A stretch of DNA of 64,000 nt from Marasmitruncus massiliensis (GCF_900186535.1 NZ_FYDE01000004.1:558001-622000); one strand, 5' to 3'. Positions 19,553 to 27,204 are shown, counted from the first letter of the stretch. Numbers and translations are program-made. Notes: generated by a model not told the origin, from the letters alone.

Positions 19553-19581
19553 TTGAAAACAGTCTGCGTTTAAGCTATGAT
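19553..19581 (+). promoter_or_regulatory. Promoter of the TetR gene
   Basis: TTGAAA (19553-19558) and TATGAT (19576-19581), 17-base spacer, about 35 bases before the ATG. The divergent MMPL operon starts 57 bases away, so operator sites for TetR are expected in this gap; I do not see a convincing palindrome. Confidence 0.55.
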
Positions 19582-19616
19582 AAGAATGGAAAAATTCTGA
19601 AAAAAGGGGATCGCAT

Positions 19617-20183
19617 ATGGCCGAGGTTTCTCTCACGAAGCGGGTGCTGGCTCAGTCGATTAAGGAACTGATGCAGAACACGCCGCTTTCCAAGATCACA
19701 GTGGGCGATATAACCGCGCACTGCGGGGTGAACCGCAATACCTTTTACTACCATTTTAAAGATAAATTTGAACTGGTAAATTGGATTTACTATACGGAAA
19801 CGCTCGAACAGATGAGCTCCTTTACGGACTACCGGCACTGGGAAGAAGGGCTGCGGAACCTGTGCCTCTATATGCAGCAAAACCGGAAATTCTATATCAA
19901 CGCATTAAGCACGATGGGACAGAACTCCTTTTCGGATTATCTGGTCGATTTTTATAACAACCTGCTGATCACCTGCATTGAGGAGCTTACCGGCGGGCAG
20001 AAGGTGGACGAGCGGGATGTCCGGTTTATTGCGAAATTCTATACCTATGCTTTTGTCGGTATCATAGAGGAATGGGCGAAAGGCGGCATGGAGGAAGACC
20101 CGGCAAGGTGGATTTCCCGCGTGAAGGAATTGATTGACGGCAGCATGGCGCGGGAACTGCTGGGCGACCGCAGACTAGATTAG
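19617..20183 (+). CDS. TetR/AcrR family transcriptional regulator
   Basis: The 188-residue protein has the TetR helix-turn-helix in residues 8-55 (ITVGDITAHCGVNRNTFYYHF, with KFELVNWIYY after it) and a C-terminal ligand domain of the DhaS-like type. GGGGA precedes the ATG. It is divergent from the MMPL exporter operon, the standard layout for a local repressor that responds to an exported compound. Its stop codon overlaps the end of the convergent gene at 20180. Confidence 0.9.
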   Translation: MAEVSLTKRVLAQSIKELMQNTPLSKITVGDITAHCGVNRNTFYYHFKDKFELVNWIYYTETLEQMSSFTDYRHWEEGLRNLCLYMQQNRKFYINALSTMGQNSFSDYLVDFYNNLLITCIEELTGGQKVDERDVRFIAKFYTYAFVGIIEEWAKGGMEEDPARWISRVKELIDGSMARELLGDRRLD

Positions 20184-21130
20184 CGGCTGCTCTCCCGCAG
20201 GATTGCCTCAAGATCGAATTGGTGCCGCAGGACAGCGTCTTCATGGATGACCTGATATCCGCTGCCCGGGACGATCTGCCCGCCGATTTCCGGCACGTCC
20301 CGCTGGAGATCGATCAGCGCGAGCGGGATACGCCGTTTTCCGCTTGTATAGAAAAAGCGCCGTTCGCGCTTACCCGCCGCGTTCAGGGGAGCGGCGCCTG
20401 TGTAGACCCCGAACAGGCAGCCGGACGCTGTCATTGCGGAAAGAAAAGCGCGATCATCGAACGGTTTGCGGTCGCGGCACAAGAAGCCATACAGCAGCCG
20501 CTGTGCCTTCAGCGGTTCAAAAGGGAAGGCGGCCGTATCGGAAACTTCCGCAATGACGACGATGTTTTTTAATTCCCGGACGGCATGAGAAGTCTGCACG
20601 TCCGCGAGAAAAGGCGGAATGACCGCCCAGAACAGGCATTCCTGAAATTCTTTTGCCAGCTTTGCCAGCACTGTGAACTGTTCCCGCGATCGGACGGAAA
20701 AAATGTAAGACAAAATGCCGTAATTGCCTCCCTCGCGCAGGACCCCGGAAAGCTGCCCGGCGGAACAGCCGGGGCAGTCAAGCTGAATCATCCAGGGAAG
20801 CGGGACTGCCCATTTTGCGGAATAGTTCTGCAAAAGGCCGGAACCGCAGGTGAGGGCGGTGTAACCCAGATTGACTCCCGCGCGCTTTACAATTCCTGTG
20901 TCTGTCTCATTCACGGCACGGATTAACAGAGCGCTGTACGGATTTTTAGGGTTGCGCGCAATCTCCTGCAGCTTGCAGAAAAACGCTTTCTGGCGTTCAC
21001 CGGACGCAAACTGGGCGCCGAGGTCGACGAGGCTGCGGATGCCCCGATTGTGGTCCTTTTTTAGTTTGGGAATTGTGCGCTCCACGGCAGAATCAATGGC
21101 CAGCCGCATCAGCCTGCGTTTAAACTCCAT
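20180..21130 (-). CDS. Degenerate radical-SAM-like protein, function unknown
   Basis: The 316-residue product has no obvious catalytic motif. Its layout recalls clostridial radical-SAM proteins of about 440 residues: a helical N-terminal region (RSLVDLGAQF, then NPKNPYSALLIRAV), a SAKWAVPLPWMIQLD segment where such enzymes have a similar ...IPWAILLDPTSACN... run, and GGNYGILSYIFSV where they have the GGEP region. Here the CxxxCxxC cluster motif is missing: only CPGC remains and the GGEP motif is absent. So it may be a non-catalytic paralogue. This is inferred by eye and could be wrong. It converges on the TetR gene, with overlapping stops. Confidence 0.5.
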   Translation of the reverse strand: MEFKRRLMRLAIDSAVERTIPKLKKDHNRGIRSLVDLGAQFASGERQKAFFCKLQEIARNPKNPYSALLIRAVNETDTGIVKRAGVNLGYTALTCGSGLLQNYSAKWAVPLPWMIQLDCPGCSAGQLSGVLREGGNYGILSYIFSVRSREQFTVLAKLAKEFQECLFWAVIPPFLADVQTSHAVRELKNIVVIAEVSDTAAFPFEPLKAQRLLYGFLCRDRKPFDDRAFLSAMTASGCLFGVYTGAAPLNAAGKRERRFFYTSGKRRIPLALIDLQRDVPEIGGQIVPGSGYQVIHEDAVLRHQFDLEAILRESSR

Positions 21131-21248
21131 TCATCCGCACCTTCTTTCAATTCCTACGGAATTTAGTATAGTAATTTTGGGAAAAATGTGTATAGGCACT
21201 TTTGGCTTTTGTTTAAATTTTGGGCAAAAGAAGAAAATTGCCTAAAAG

Positions 21249-21284
21249 AGCGTCTTCGTAATTAGCGAAGACGCTTGGTTTTTT
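21249..21284 (+). terminator. Terminator-like hairpin in a divergent gap
   Basis: Perfect 10-bp inverted repeat (21249-21258 with 21266-21275) and a T-run at 21279-21284. It lies between a minus-strand gene starting at 21130 and a plus-strand gene starting at 21383, so no annotated gene reads into it from either side. Confidence 0.65.
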
Positions 21285-21305
21285 AGATCGTTCTTTTCTA
21301 AAGAG

Positions 21306-21334
21306 TTGAATCATTCGGGAATCTGCGGTATGAT
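21306..21334 (+). promoter_or_regulatory. Promoter of the first iron alcohol dehydrogenase gene
   Basis: TTGAAT (21306-21311) and TATGAT (21329-21334) with a 17-base spacer, just after the orphan hairpin and about 45 bases before the start codon. Confidence 0.6.
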
Positions 21335-21382
21335 AGCAATATGTAGATAATAGCCTGATTAAAAAACTGGAGGGGTTTCTTC

Positions 21383-22561
21383 ATGCAAAACTTTCTATTT
21401 TATTCGCCTACCGAAGTGGTTTTCGGGAAAGACGCGGAACTGCAGACAGTTCAGGAGATTCAGAAATTCGGCGGGCATCGTGTGCTTGTGGTTTACGGCG
21501 GCAGCAGCGCGGTAAAAAGCGGGCTGCTGGCAAGGATAGAGGGGAACCTGAAAACAAAAGGGATGGAATATGAGCTGCTGGGCGGTGTCAAACCCAACCC
21601 GCTCCTTTCCTTTGCCAGAAAGGGCGTAAAGCAGGCGACTGCGTTCGGCGCTGATTTCATCCTTGCGGTCGGCGGGGGCAGCGTGATAGACACGGCGAAA
21701 GGCATAGCGCACGGCGCCGCCAACCCGGACATCGATATCTGGGAATTCTGGTGCGGGCGGGAAATTGAAAAAAGCCTTCCGGTGGGCGCGGTGCTCACGA
21801 TTTCGGCGGCGGGAAGCGAGACAAGCAATTCCGCTGTTCTGACCAATGAGGAAACCGGAGAAAAGCGGGGACTGCCTTCCGACTTTAACCGGCCCAAGTT
21901 TGCGATTATGAATCCGGAGCTTACCTATTCGCTCCCGTCTTTCCAGATCGCCTGCGGAATCACCGATATTATGATGCACACGCTCGACCGCTATTTCACG
22001 CCGACCGAGGGGAACCAGCTGACGGACGGAATTGCGGAGGCATTGCTTCGCACTGCCATTGAAAACGGCAGGATTGCCATGAAAAACCACAGCGATTACG
22101 ACGCCATGAGCGAACTGATGTGGTGCGGAAGCCTGTCCCATAACGGCCTGACCGGGCTGGGGGCGGCTGCCGACTTCGCGCCCCACAAGCTCAGCCATGA
22201 ACTGAGCGGAAAATTTGATGTGGCGCACGGCGCCGCGCTTTCGGCGGTCTGGGAGGCGTGGGCAACCTATTCCTGGAAAGAAAAACCCGAACGGTTTGTC
22301 CGTTACGCCGATAAGGTCTGGGGCATCCAAAAGGAAAAGCCGGAAGACGCGGTGAAAGCCGGCATTGACGCCACGGTTTCGTATTTCCGGTCGCTTGGGA
22401 TGCCGACCTGTTTTACGGAACTCGGCATCGGCGTGCAAAATAACGAAACACTGCGGGAGCTTGCGGGACGTGTAACGGGCAACGATGCTTATACAGTGGG
22501 CAGCTTTAAAGTGATTCATACGGAAGATGCCTACTGCATTTACCAGCTTGCCAATCACTAA
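21383..22561 (+). CDS. Iron-containing alcohol dehydrogenase (butanol dehydrogenase/YqhD-like)
   Basis: The 392-residue enzyme belongs to the group III metal alcohol dehydrogenases. It starts MQNFLFYSPTEVVFGKD and has the nucleotide-binding GGGSVIDTAKGIAHGA motif near residue 95, SAAGSETSN, and the metal-ligand His residues in MMHTLDRYF, PHKLSHELSG and VAHGAALSAV. This form is typical of NADPH-dependent butanol/aldehyde reductases (BdhA, YqhD) of clostridia. GGAGGGG precedes the ATG. Monocistronic, with its own promoter and a strong terminator; likely in fermentative reduction of aldehydes. Confidence 0.9.
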   Translation: MQNFLFYSPTEVVFGKDAELQTVQEIQKFGGHRVLVVYGGSSAVKSGLLARIEGNLKTKGMEYELLGGVKPNPLLSFARKGVKQATAFGADFILAVGGGSVIDTAKGIAHGAANPDIDIWEFWCGREIEKSLPVGAVLTISAAGSETSNSAVLTNEETGEKRGLPSDFNRPKFAIMNPELTYSLPSFQIACGITDIMMHTLDRYFTPTEGNQLTDGIAEALLRTAIENGRIAMKNHSDYDAMSELMWCGSLSHNGLTGLGAAADFAPHKLSHELSGKFDVAHGAALSAVWEAWATYSWKEKPERFVRYADKVWGIQKEKPEDAVKAGIDATVSYFRSLGMPTCFTELGIGVQNNETLRELAGRVTGNDAYTVGSFKVIHTEDAYCIYQLANH

Positions 22562-22602
22562 AAAATGGGACGCGGAAATGTACATTTCCGCGTCCCATTT
22601 TT
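22561..22602. terminator. Bidirectional terminator between the dehydrogenase and yedF
   Basis: A 42-base near-perfect palindrome with A-tract on the left and T-tract on the right; it begins at the stop codon of the dehydrogenase and ends 10 bases before the end of the convergent yedF gene. Confidence 0.92.
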
Positions 22603-22611
22603 GCATGTTGA

Positions 22612-23208
22612 TTATAAGGTAATCACTTTGTCCGCCTGCTGCATCCGTTGAGTAATGTCGTACATATTGCTGACGGTGCCGACTTTCAGCTGGTCCGCAA
22701 TTTTGTAAAAATTCAGGCAGGTGCCGCAGACGAGGATTTCCACGCCCTTGTCGGCAAGAACCTTGAGATGTCCGATAATCTGTTCATCACCGGCCGGAAG
22801 TTTTACCCCCCCGTTCATAAATAAAAGGCTCGTTGGGAGCTGGTCGGACTCTGTCATCGTGTAAAAATACATCCGCATCAGGTTTTTTCCCAGTTCGGAA
22901 TCCCCGTCCCCGATGATCTCTTTCCCAATAAAAACCGCCCACTTCCCGGTGCGGGGCTTCGGTGAAAGCAGCTGCTCCGCTTCCTCGCAGGCAACACATC
23001 CGGTTTTGGAAAAAGCCAGCTGGAAACCGCCGGGGACTTCCTGGACAGCGGCGTTGAATCCCTGATTGTCAGCGAGACGGCGCAGATTTTCCACAGCGGT
23101 TTGGTTATCGACCTCAATCGTAAATGTACTGATACCGTTATCAATTTCTTTTTTTGCCAAAACGACTGGAATGGGGCAATTTTTCCCCTTAGCATCGATG
23201 AAAGTCAT
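22612..23208 (-). CDS. yedF: Sulfurtransferase-like selenium metabolism protein YedF
   Basis: The 198-residue protein joins an N-terminal TusA-like domain (residues 1-70, with DAKGKNCPIPVVLAKKEI holding the conserved Cys-Pro-x-Pro) to a C-terminal DsrE-like domain (LLFMNGGVKLPAGDE, ILVCGTCLNFYKIAD with the Cys pair). Both domains are linked to handling of activated sulfur or selenium, and the fused form accompanies selenium genes in many Clostridia. GAGGAA stands before the ATG. It is divergent from a DUF3343 gene, another selenium/sulfur-associated family. No selD, selA or selenoprotein is seen here. Confidence 0.88.
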   Translation of the reverse strand: MTFIDAKGKNCPIPVVLAKKEIDNGISTFTIEVDNQTAVENLRRLADNQGFNAAVQEVPGGFQLAFSKTGCVACEEAEQLLSPKPRTGKWAVFIGKEIIGDGDSELGKNLMRMYFYTMTESDQLPTSLLFMNGGVKLPAGDEQIIGHLKVLADKGVEILVCGTCLNFYKIADQLKVGTVSNMYDITQRMQQADKVITL

Positions 23209-23252
23209 GTTAAGTTCCTCACTTTTTCAGATTTTTGCGAGCTCTTATTTTC

Positions 23253-23281
23253 AGAATAGATTCCTGATCCCGTAAAGTCAA
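23253..23281 (-). promoter_or_regulatory. Promoter of yedF
   Basis: Minus-strand TTGACT (23281-23276) and TATTCT (23258-23253), 17-base spacer, 45 bases before the start codon. Confidence 0.5.
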
Positions 23282-23341
23282 CGGCTTGAAGGCATTATAG
23301 AAATTATTGATAAAATAGAGAATCCTATTGAAAAACGCCTC

Positions 23342-23370
23342 TCGACTTTTTTGTCAAAAAAGCCTATACT
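23342..23370 (+). promoter_or_regulatory. Promoter of the DUF3343 gene
   Basis: TCGACT (23342-23347) and TATACT (23365-23370), 17-base spacer. Transcription would begin near 23377, so the ATG at 23377 cannot be a normal leadered start; this favours the later GTG. Confidence 0.45.
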
Positions 23371-23436
23371 AAAATTATGTTTAAAAGCCAGTTGGTCAGT
23401 AATGACTTTTTCAAGGATTCTTTAGGGGGACAATTG

Positions 23437-23709
23437 GTGGAATCTCAGTTTTATCTGATGACCTTTGATTCTGTCACGCACAGCATGCAGACAGAAAAGC
23501 TCGCGAAGCGGCAGTTCCCGGTCATTGTCATGCCTGCTCCGAGAGAAATTACGCAGAGCTGCGGGCTTGCTCTTAAATTTTTAATATGGGAACCGAAAAA
23601 AATTGAGCAGTTTTTTCAGTCACTTTCGGTTCCATGCAGGTTATATAAAATGGGAACTTCCCATGTAGATGGCAAACGTCCGCTGGAATTGGTTGCCGAG
23701 GTCCAATAG
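23437..23709 (+). CDS. DUF3343 domain protein (putative Se/S carrier-like)
   Basis: The small product (90 residues from GTG 23437) has the pattern of the DUF3343 family: QFYLMTFDSVTHSMQTEKLA, then PVIVMPAPREITQSCGLALKF with the conserved Cys, and a C-terminal half with VPCRLYKMGT. The family is found beside YedF and selenium genes, and the Cys may carry Se or S. I chose GTG 23437 because AGGGGG at 23424-23429 is 7 bases before it; the ATG at 23377 sits at the expected transcription start and lacks a ribosome site. Confidence 0.72.
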   Translation: MESQFYLMTFDSVTHSMQTEKLAKRQFPVIVMPAPREITQSCGLALKFLIWEPKKIEQFFQSLSVPCRLYKMGTSHVDGKRPLELVAEVQ

Positions 23710-23764
23710 AAAAACCTGACGGCGCACGGTGGGCTTCCAAGGTCATTTAAGGCGGTGCAATCGA

Positions 23765-24283
23765 TTGAATTCAGGCGAAAGACGGGACAAAATCATCGAA
23801 ATACTCAGGGGAGGCAGCCAGCCTGTCAGTGCTTCCGCCCTGGCAAAAAAGCTCAATGTCAGCCGGCAGATCATTGTCGGGGACGTTGCGCTCCTGCGCG
23901 CCGCCAATGTGCAGATTTCCGCCACACCGCGCGGCTATGTGCTGGAGGAACAAAAGGACAGGCCGGAAACGGTTTATACCATTGCCTGCCGCCACAGCAG
24001 GGAAAATCTCGCGGAGGAGCTTTATACCATTGTAGACAATGGCGGGGAGGTGCTGGATGTTATTGTCGAACATCCGGTTTACGGCCAGATTTCCGGCCAG
24101 CTCCGCATCTTTTCCCGGTATGACGTGGATATGTTCCTGCAGAAACTGGATAAAAGCAAAGCGCCGCCGCTTTCCATGCTGACCAACGGCGTGCATCTGC
24201 ATACCATCACCTGCCGGACACCGGAAATTTATCAGCGGATTCTTGCGGCCCTTGAAGAAAGGGATATTTTATTCCACACCTGA
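23765..24283 (+). CDS. niaR: Niacin-responsive transcriptional repressor NiaR
   Basis: NiaR (YrxA) represses NAD synthesis and niacin uptake genes when nicotinic acid is plentiful. The 172-residue product has an N-terminal HTH_11 winged helix (residues 5-60, with SASALAKKLNVSRQIIVGDV) and the C-terminal 3H domain, named for its three His: here in ACRHSRE, IVEHPVYGQ and HLHTIT, where nicotinate and a metal bind. The TTG start at 23765 follows AAGGCGGTG (23749-23757). A likely NiaR operator lies at 24343 in front of the next gene, niaX. Confidence 0.92.
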   Translation: MNSGERRDKIIEILRGGSQPVSASALAKKLNVSRQIIVGDVALLRAANVQISATPRGYVLEEQKDRPETVYTIACRHSRENLAEELYTIVDNGGEVLDVIVEHPVYGQISGQLRIFSRYDVDMFLQKLDKSKAPPLSMLTNGVHLHTITCRTPEIYQRILAALEERDILFHT

Positions 24284-24309
24284 AATTGTACAGTTTGCAT
24301 ACGCAATGC

Positions 24310-24338
24310 TTGACTTTTTCGTTTCGCTGCGATAATAT
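24310..24338 (+). promoter_or_regulatory. Promoter of niaX
   Basis: TTGACT (24310-24315) and TAATAT (24333-24338), 17-base spacer. The expected start point near 24345 falls inside the operator palindrome. Confidence 0.6.
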
Positions 24339-24342
24339 ATAC

Positions 24343-24362
24343 ACAGGTGTCAAGACACATGT
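24343..24362. promoter_or_regulatory. Putative NiaR operator
   Basis: A 20-base palindrome, ACAGGTGTC-AA-GACACATGT with one mismatch between arms. It matches my memory of the Firmicutes NiaR site (ACAGGTGTC arms around two bases). It overlaps the expected transcription start of niaX, ideal for repression. Confidence 0.68.
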
Positions 24363-24389
24363 AAATGTTATTGAAGTGAGGGCTGAAAA

Positions 24390-24986
24390 GTGAAAACAAA
24401 TCAAAAAATTAAAACAATGGTTATCGCTGCGTTATTATGTGGAATCGGGATTGCAATCCCGATGTTTATGCCGAAGGTTGTACTTGGGCCGATGTCCTTT
24501 ACGCTGGCAAGCCATGTGCCGGTATTCCTCGCCGTATTTATCTCGCCTCCGGTTGCGGCGGTGGTTTCCGTCATTACCGGATTCGGGTTTTTGATGGCCG
24601 GTTTTCCGATTGTAATTGTTCTGCGCGCGTTCAGTCATCTGGGGTTTGCGCTGGTCGGCGCTCTGCTTCTTAAAAAGAGGCCGGAAACGCTTTGCTCGGT
24701 TGGCGGGACACTGGGGCTGGGTGCCTTAACCGCCGTCATTCATGCCATATGCGAGGTTTTTGTGGTGACCGCTTTCTTTTTCAGCGGCGCCATGGGGGAA
24801 GCTAGCTATCAGCAGGGCTACTGGTATACGGTGTTTTTCATGGTCGGCGTAGGTACTCTGATCCACAGCTCGGTTGATTATTCCATTTCGGTATTTGTCT
24901 GGAAGCATGTTCAAAGCGTCATCCATATCCCTGTCTGTGCCCGCGTGAAACCGCTGGCATCCGGTTCTTCCGGCGAAACCTGTTGA
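24390..24986 (+). CDS. niaX: Niacin ECF transporter S component NiaX
   Basis: A 198-residue membrane protein with about six hydrophobic segments, the size of an ECF substrate-binding subunit. It contains the LGPMSFTLASHVPVFLA and PIVIVLRAFSHL stretches that I associate with the NiaX niacin family. The energising EcfA/EcfT parts are not nearby, as usual for group II ECF systems that share them. The start is GTG with GAGGG upstream. The adjacent niaR gene and the operator in front support uptake of nicotinate or nicotinamide. The tail after residue 180 is polar. Confidence 0.85.
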   Translation: MKTNQKIKTMVIAALLCGIGIAIPMFMPKVVLGPMSFTLASHVPVFLAVFISPPVAAVVSVITGFGFLMAGFPIVIVLRAFSHLGFALVGALLLKKRPETLCSVGGTLGLGALTAVIHAICEVFVVTAFFFSGAMGEASYQQGYWYTVFFMVGVGTLIHSSVDYSISVFVWKHVQSVIHIPVCARVKPLASGSSGETC

Positions 24987-25032
24987 CGATAAGGCCGCCT
25001 TTATCGTAAAATAGGCCATGGAGGTGCGAAAG

Positions 25033-25581
25033 ATGAAACTGATGATCGCTTCGGATATCCATGGTTCCTTATACTATTGTGAAAAGGTCCGGGATATCTA
25101 CCAAAAGGAAAAGCCGGAAAAGCTGCTGCTGCTCGGAGATCTGCTTTACCATGGTCCGAGAAATGACCTGCCGCGGGATTATAATCCCAAGGGGGTCATC
25201 AAACTGCTCAACGAAATGAAACAGGAACTGCTGTGCGTGCGCGGAAACTGCGACGCGGAAGTTGACCAGATGGTGCTGGAATTTCCGATCATGGCAGATT
25301 ATATGATCCTTTATCTGGAAGGCCATCTGATTTTTGCGACGCATGGGCATATCCACAATAAGGAGCATATGCCGATGCTGAAGAAGGGTGATGTGCTGCT
25401 TCATGGGCATACCCATGTGCAGGCGATGGAAGACCTGGACGGGGTCTTTTATCTGAACCCCGGGTCCGTTTCGCTGCCTAAAGAGGGAAATCAGAACAGC
25501 TACATGATTTATGAGGACGGCTGTTTCCAGATTAAGAATTTGGACGGGCAGTTAATCAAAAGCTATCAGATGAAATCATGA
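25033..25581 (+). CDS. YfcE-type phosphodiesterase (calcineurin-like)
   Basis: The 182-residue metallophosphoesterase carries the five family blocks: SDIHGS near residue 7, LLGDLLYHGP, VRGNCDAEVD, ATHGHIHN and LLHGHTHVQ, all metal ligands. YfcE/MJ0936-type enzymes hydrolyse phosphodiesters in vitro; the natural substrate is unclear. The ATG at 25033 has GGAGGTG at 25020-25026; an ATG at 25018 lies within that region and is not used. It lies 46 bp after niaX and may be read with it. Confidence 0.88.
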   Translation: MKLMIASDIHGSLYYCEKVRDIYQKEKPEKLLLLGDLLYHGPRNDLPRDYNPKGVIKLLNEMKQELLCVRGNCDAEVDQMVLEFPIMADYMILYLEGHLIFATHGHIHNKEHMPMLKKGDVLLHGHTHVQAMEDLDGVFYLNPGSVSLPKEGNQNSYMIYEDGCFQIKNLDGQLIKSYQMKS

Positions 25582-25584
25582 AAG

Positions 25585-25620
25585 ACCAAAAAAGGGCTGC
25601 ATATACAGCCCTTTTTTGGT
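25585..25620. terminator. Bidirectional terminator between phosphodiesterase and permease
   Basis: Perfect 15-bp inverted repeat (25585-25599 with 25606-25620), 6-base loop, with A and T runs inside the arms; ends both convergent genes. Confidence 0.9.
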
Positions 25621-25652
25621 GTCTTATAGGAATGAGGCAGTGGTAAGCAGGT

Positions 25653-27008
25653 TCAAACCGATTCCAGAATGTTCTTTTCCGGTTTTTCGACTTCCATGTT
25701 TTTCGGAAGCACCAGATTGAGCACCAGTGCGACGATAAATACGATCGCGACACAGTTGCTTTGCAGAACCTCTCTGGCCATAGTCGGCAGGATGGAAAAG
25801 ATGCCGGGCACCTGCGTGAATCCGATGCCGATACCGATGGATAAGGCCACAATGGTGGTGTTGCGCTGGTTGAAGCCGCAGCGGGTAATCATCTGCACGC
25901 CGCTTACAACAATGGAACCGAACATCATAATGGTGCAGCCGCCAAGGACCGCGTCGGGCAGGGTGGCGAAAATAGCGCCGATGGGAGGGAACAGGCCCGC
26001 CAGAATCATGCAGGCTGCGCCGGTCATGATCGTAAATCGGTTGACAACCTTTGTCATTGCGATCAGGCCGACGTTCTGGCTGAAAGAGGTGATCGGCAGA
26101 CAGCCAAACAGAGCGGAGAAAGAACTCATATATCCGTCGCAGCCAAGGCCGCCTCTGATTTCTTTTTCCGTAACGTCGCGTCCAAGCCCGGTCACGGTCA
26201 TGGCGGAGATGTCACCGATGGTTTCCGTCGCGGAAACCAGAAAGATCACAGTAACTGCCAGGATCGCGCTGATATTGAATTCAGGGATAAACGGCAGAAA
26301 TCTCGGGACTGAAATGAAACTTGCCTGTGTTATAGTGGAAAAATTCACCATTCCCATAAAGGCGGCCGTGATATAGCCGACCGCAAGCCCGAATAAGACC
26401 GAAAGTTGTTTCCAGAACGATTTCGCGAAGATATTGAACAGCAGACAGGAAATCAGGGTGATGCTGCCGAGCAGGATATTTTGCGCGGAACCGAAAGCCG
26501 GGTTGCCCGAGCCGCCGCCGAAGGACGATGCGCCGACACTCAGCAGGGAAAAGCCAATCGAGGTCACGACGCATGCGGAAACAATCGGAGCGACAAACCG
26601 CCTCCAGTATTTTGCGAACATGCCGAGTGTTCCTTCAATGAGGCCGCCCACCAAAGCGGCGCCGATCATAGCGGGAACGCCGTAGGTTGCGGCGACATAG
26701 CAGAGGATGGTTACGAAGGTAAAACTGACGCCCATAACAATCGGCAGCCGCGCGCCGATTTTCCAGAGCGGATACAGCTGAACAAGCGTGCCGATCCCCG
26801 CGACAAACATTGCGTTTTGAATCAGCATTGCCTTCTGCGCTTCATCCAGACCCGCAGCGCCTGCAACAATAATAATCGGTGCGATATTTGCCACAAACAT
26901 CGCAAGCACATGCTGCAATCCGAATGGAATCGCTTTTGAGAGAGGAACTCTTCCGTCCAGTTGATAAATATTTTCTACCGTGCAGTTGGCCTGTGTCTTT
27001 GTTGACAT
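25653..27008 (-). CDS. NCS2 family purine/xanthine permease
   Basis: The 451-residue membrane protein has about 14 hydrophobic segments and the nucleobase-transporter signatures: LQHVLAMFVANIAP early on (the QH motif), SATETIGDISA and the QNVGLIAMTKVVNRF motif, which follows the QN-x-G-x4-T pattern of the xanthine/urate group. It should import a purine with protons or sodium. The ATG at 27008 has GGAGGTG upstream; the frame extends further left without a ribosome site. Its promoter is followed by a striking palindrome (27052-27085). No purine riboswitch is seen. Confidence 0.9.
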   Translation of the reverse strand: MSTKTQANCTVENIYQLDGRVPLSKAIPFGLQHVLAMFVANIAPIIIVAGAAGLDEAQKAMLIQNAMFVAGIGTLVQLYPLWKIGARLPIVMGVSFTFVTILCYVAATYGVPAMIGAALVGGLIEGTLGMFAKYWRRFVAPIVSACVVTSIGFSLLSVGASSFGGGSGNPAFGSAQNILLGSITLISCLLFNIFAKSFWKQLSVLFGLAVGYITAAFMGMVNFSTITQASFISVPRFLPFIPEFNISAILAVTVIFLVSATETIGDISAMTVTGLGRDVTEKEIRGGLGCDGYMSSFSALFGCLPITSFSQNVGLIAMTKVVNRFTIMTGAACMILAGLFPPIGAIFATLPDAVLGGCTIMMFGSIVVSGVQMITRCGFNQRNTTIVALSIGIGIGFTQVPGIFSILPTMAREVLQSNCVAIVFIVALVLNLVLPKNMEVEKPEKNILESV

Positions 27009-27051
27009 AACGCACCTCCAAGTTTGATTCCCAATCAGTAAAAAATGGTAA

Positions 27052-27085
27052 TAGGTAATAGGTAATACTAATAACCTATTACCTA
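27052..27085. promoter_or_regulatory. Operator-like palindrome at the permease start point
   Basis: Perfect 12-bp inverted repeat (27052-27063 with 27074-27085) built from the unit GGTAATA, of which three direct copies occur at 27048-27068. It begins only 1-2 bases after the -10 box of the permease, so a bound protein or an RNA hairpin would block expression. Confidence 0.55.
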
Positions 27086-27086
27086 C

Positions 27087-27115
27087 ATTATAATCAAACA
27101 ATTAGAGAAATACAA
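27087..27115 (-). promoter_or_regulatory. Promoter of the purine permease gene
   Basis: Minus-strand TTGTAT (27115-27110) and TATAAT (27092-27087) with a 17-base spacer, about 80 bases before the ATG. Confidence 0.62.
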
Positions 27116-27165
27116 TAAAAAATCCTACAAATATTTACGATAATTATTGATGTTTTCCATAAAAT

Positions 27166-27204
27166 AAAAAGCAGAGACTTCCATTATGGAAATCTCTGCT
27201 TTTT
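27166..27204 (-). terminator. Terminator of the LysR gene
   Basis: Hairpin of 27171-27184 with 27186-27199 (one mismatch) flanked by A5 and T5, 14 bases after the LysR stop; it separates LysR from the downstream permease. Confidence 0.8.

Noticed and set aside
27048-27085. GGTAATA repeats as a transposon end or attachment site
   Set aside because: No transposase, no target duplication, and the position relative to the promoter fits an operator better.
27009-27130. Purine riboswitch upstream of the permease
   Set aside because: The conserved junction and loop bases of purine aptamers are absent; only a palindrome is present.
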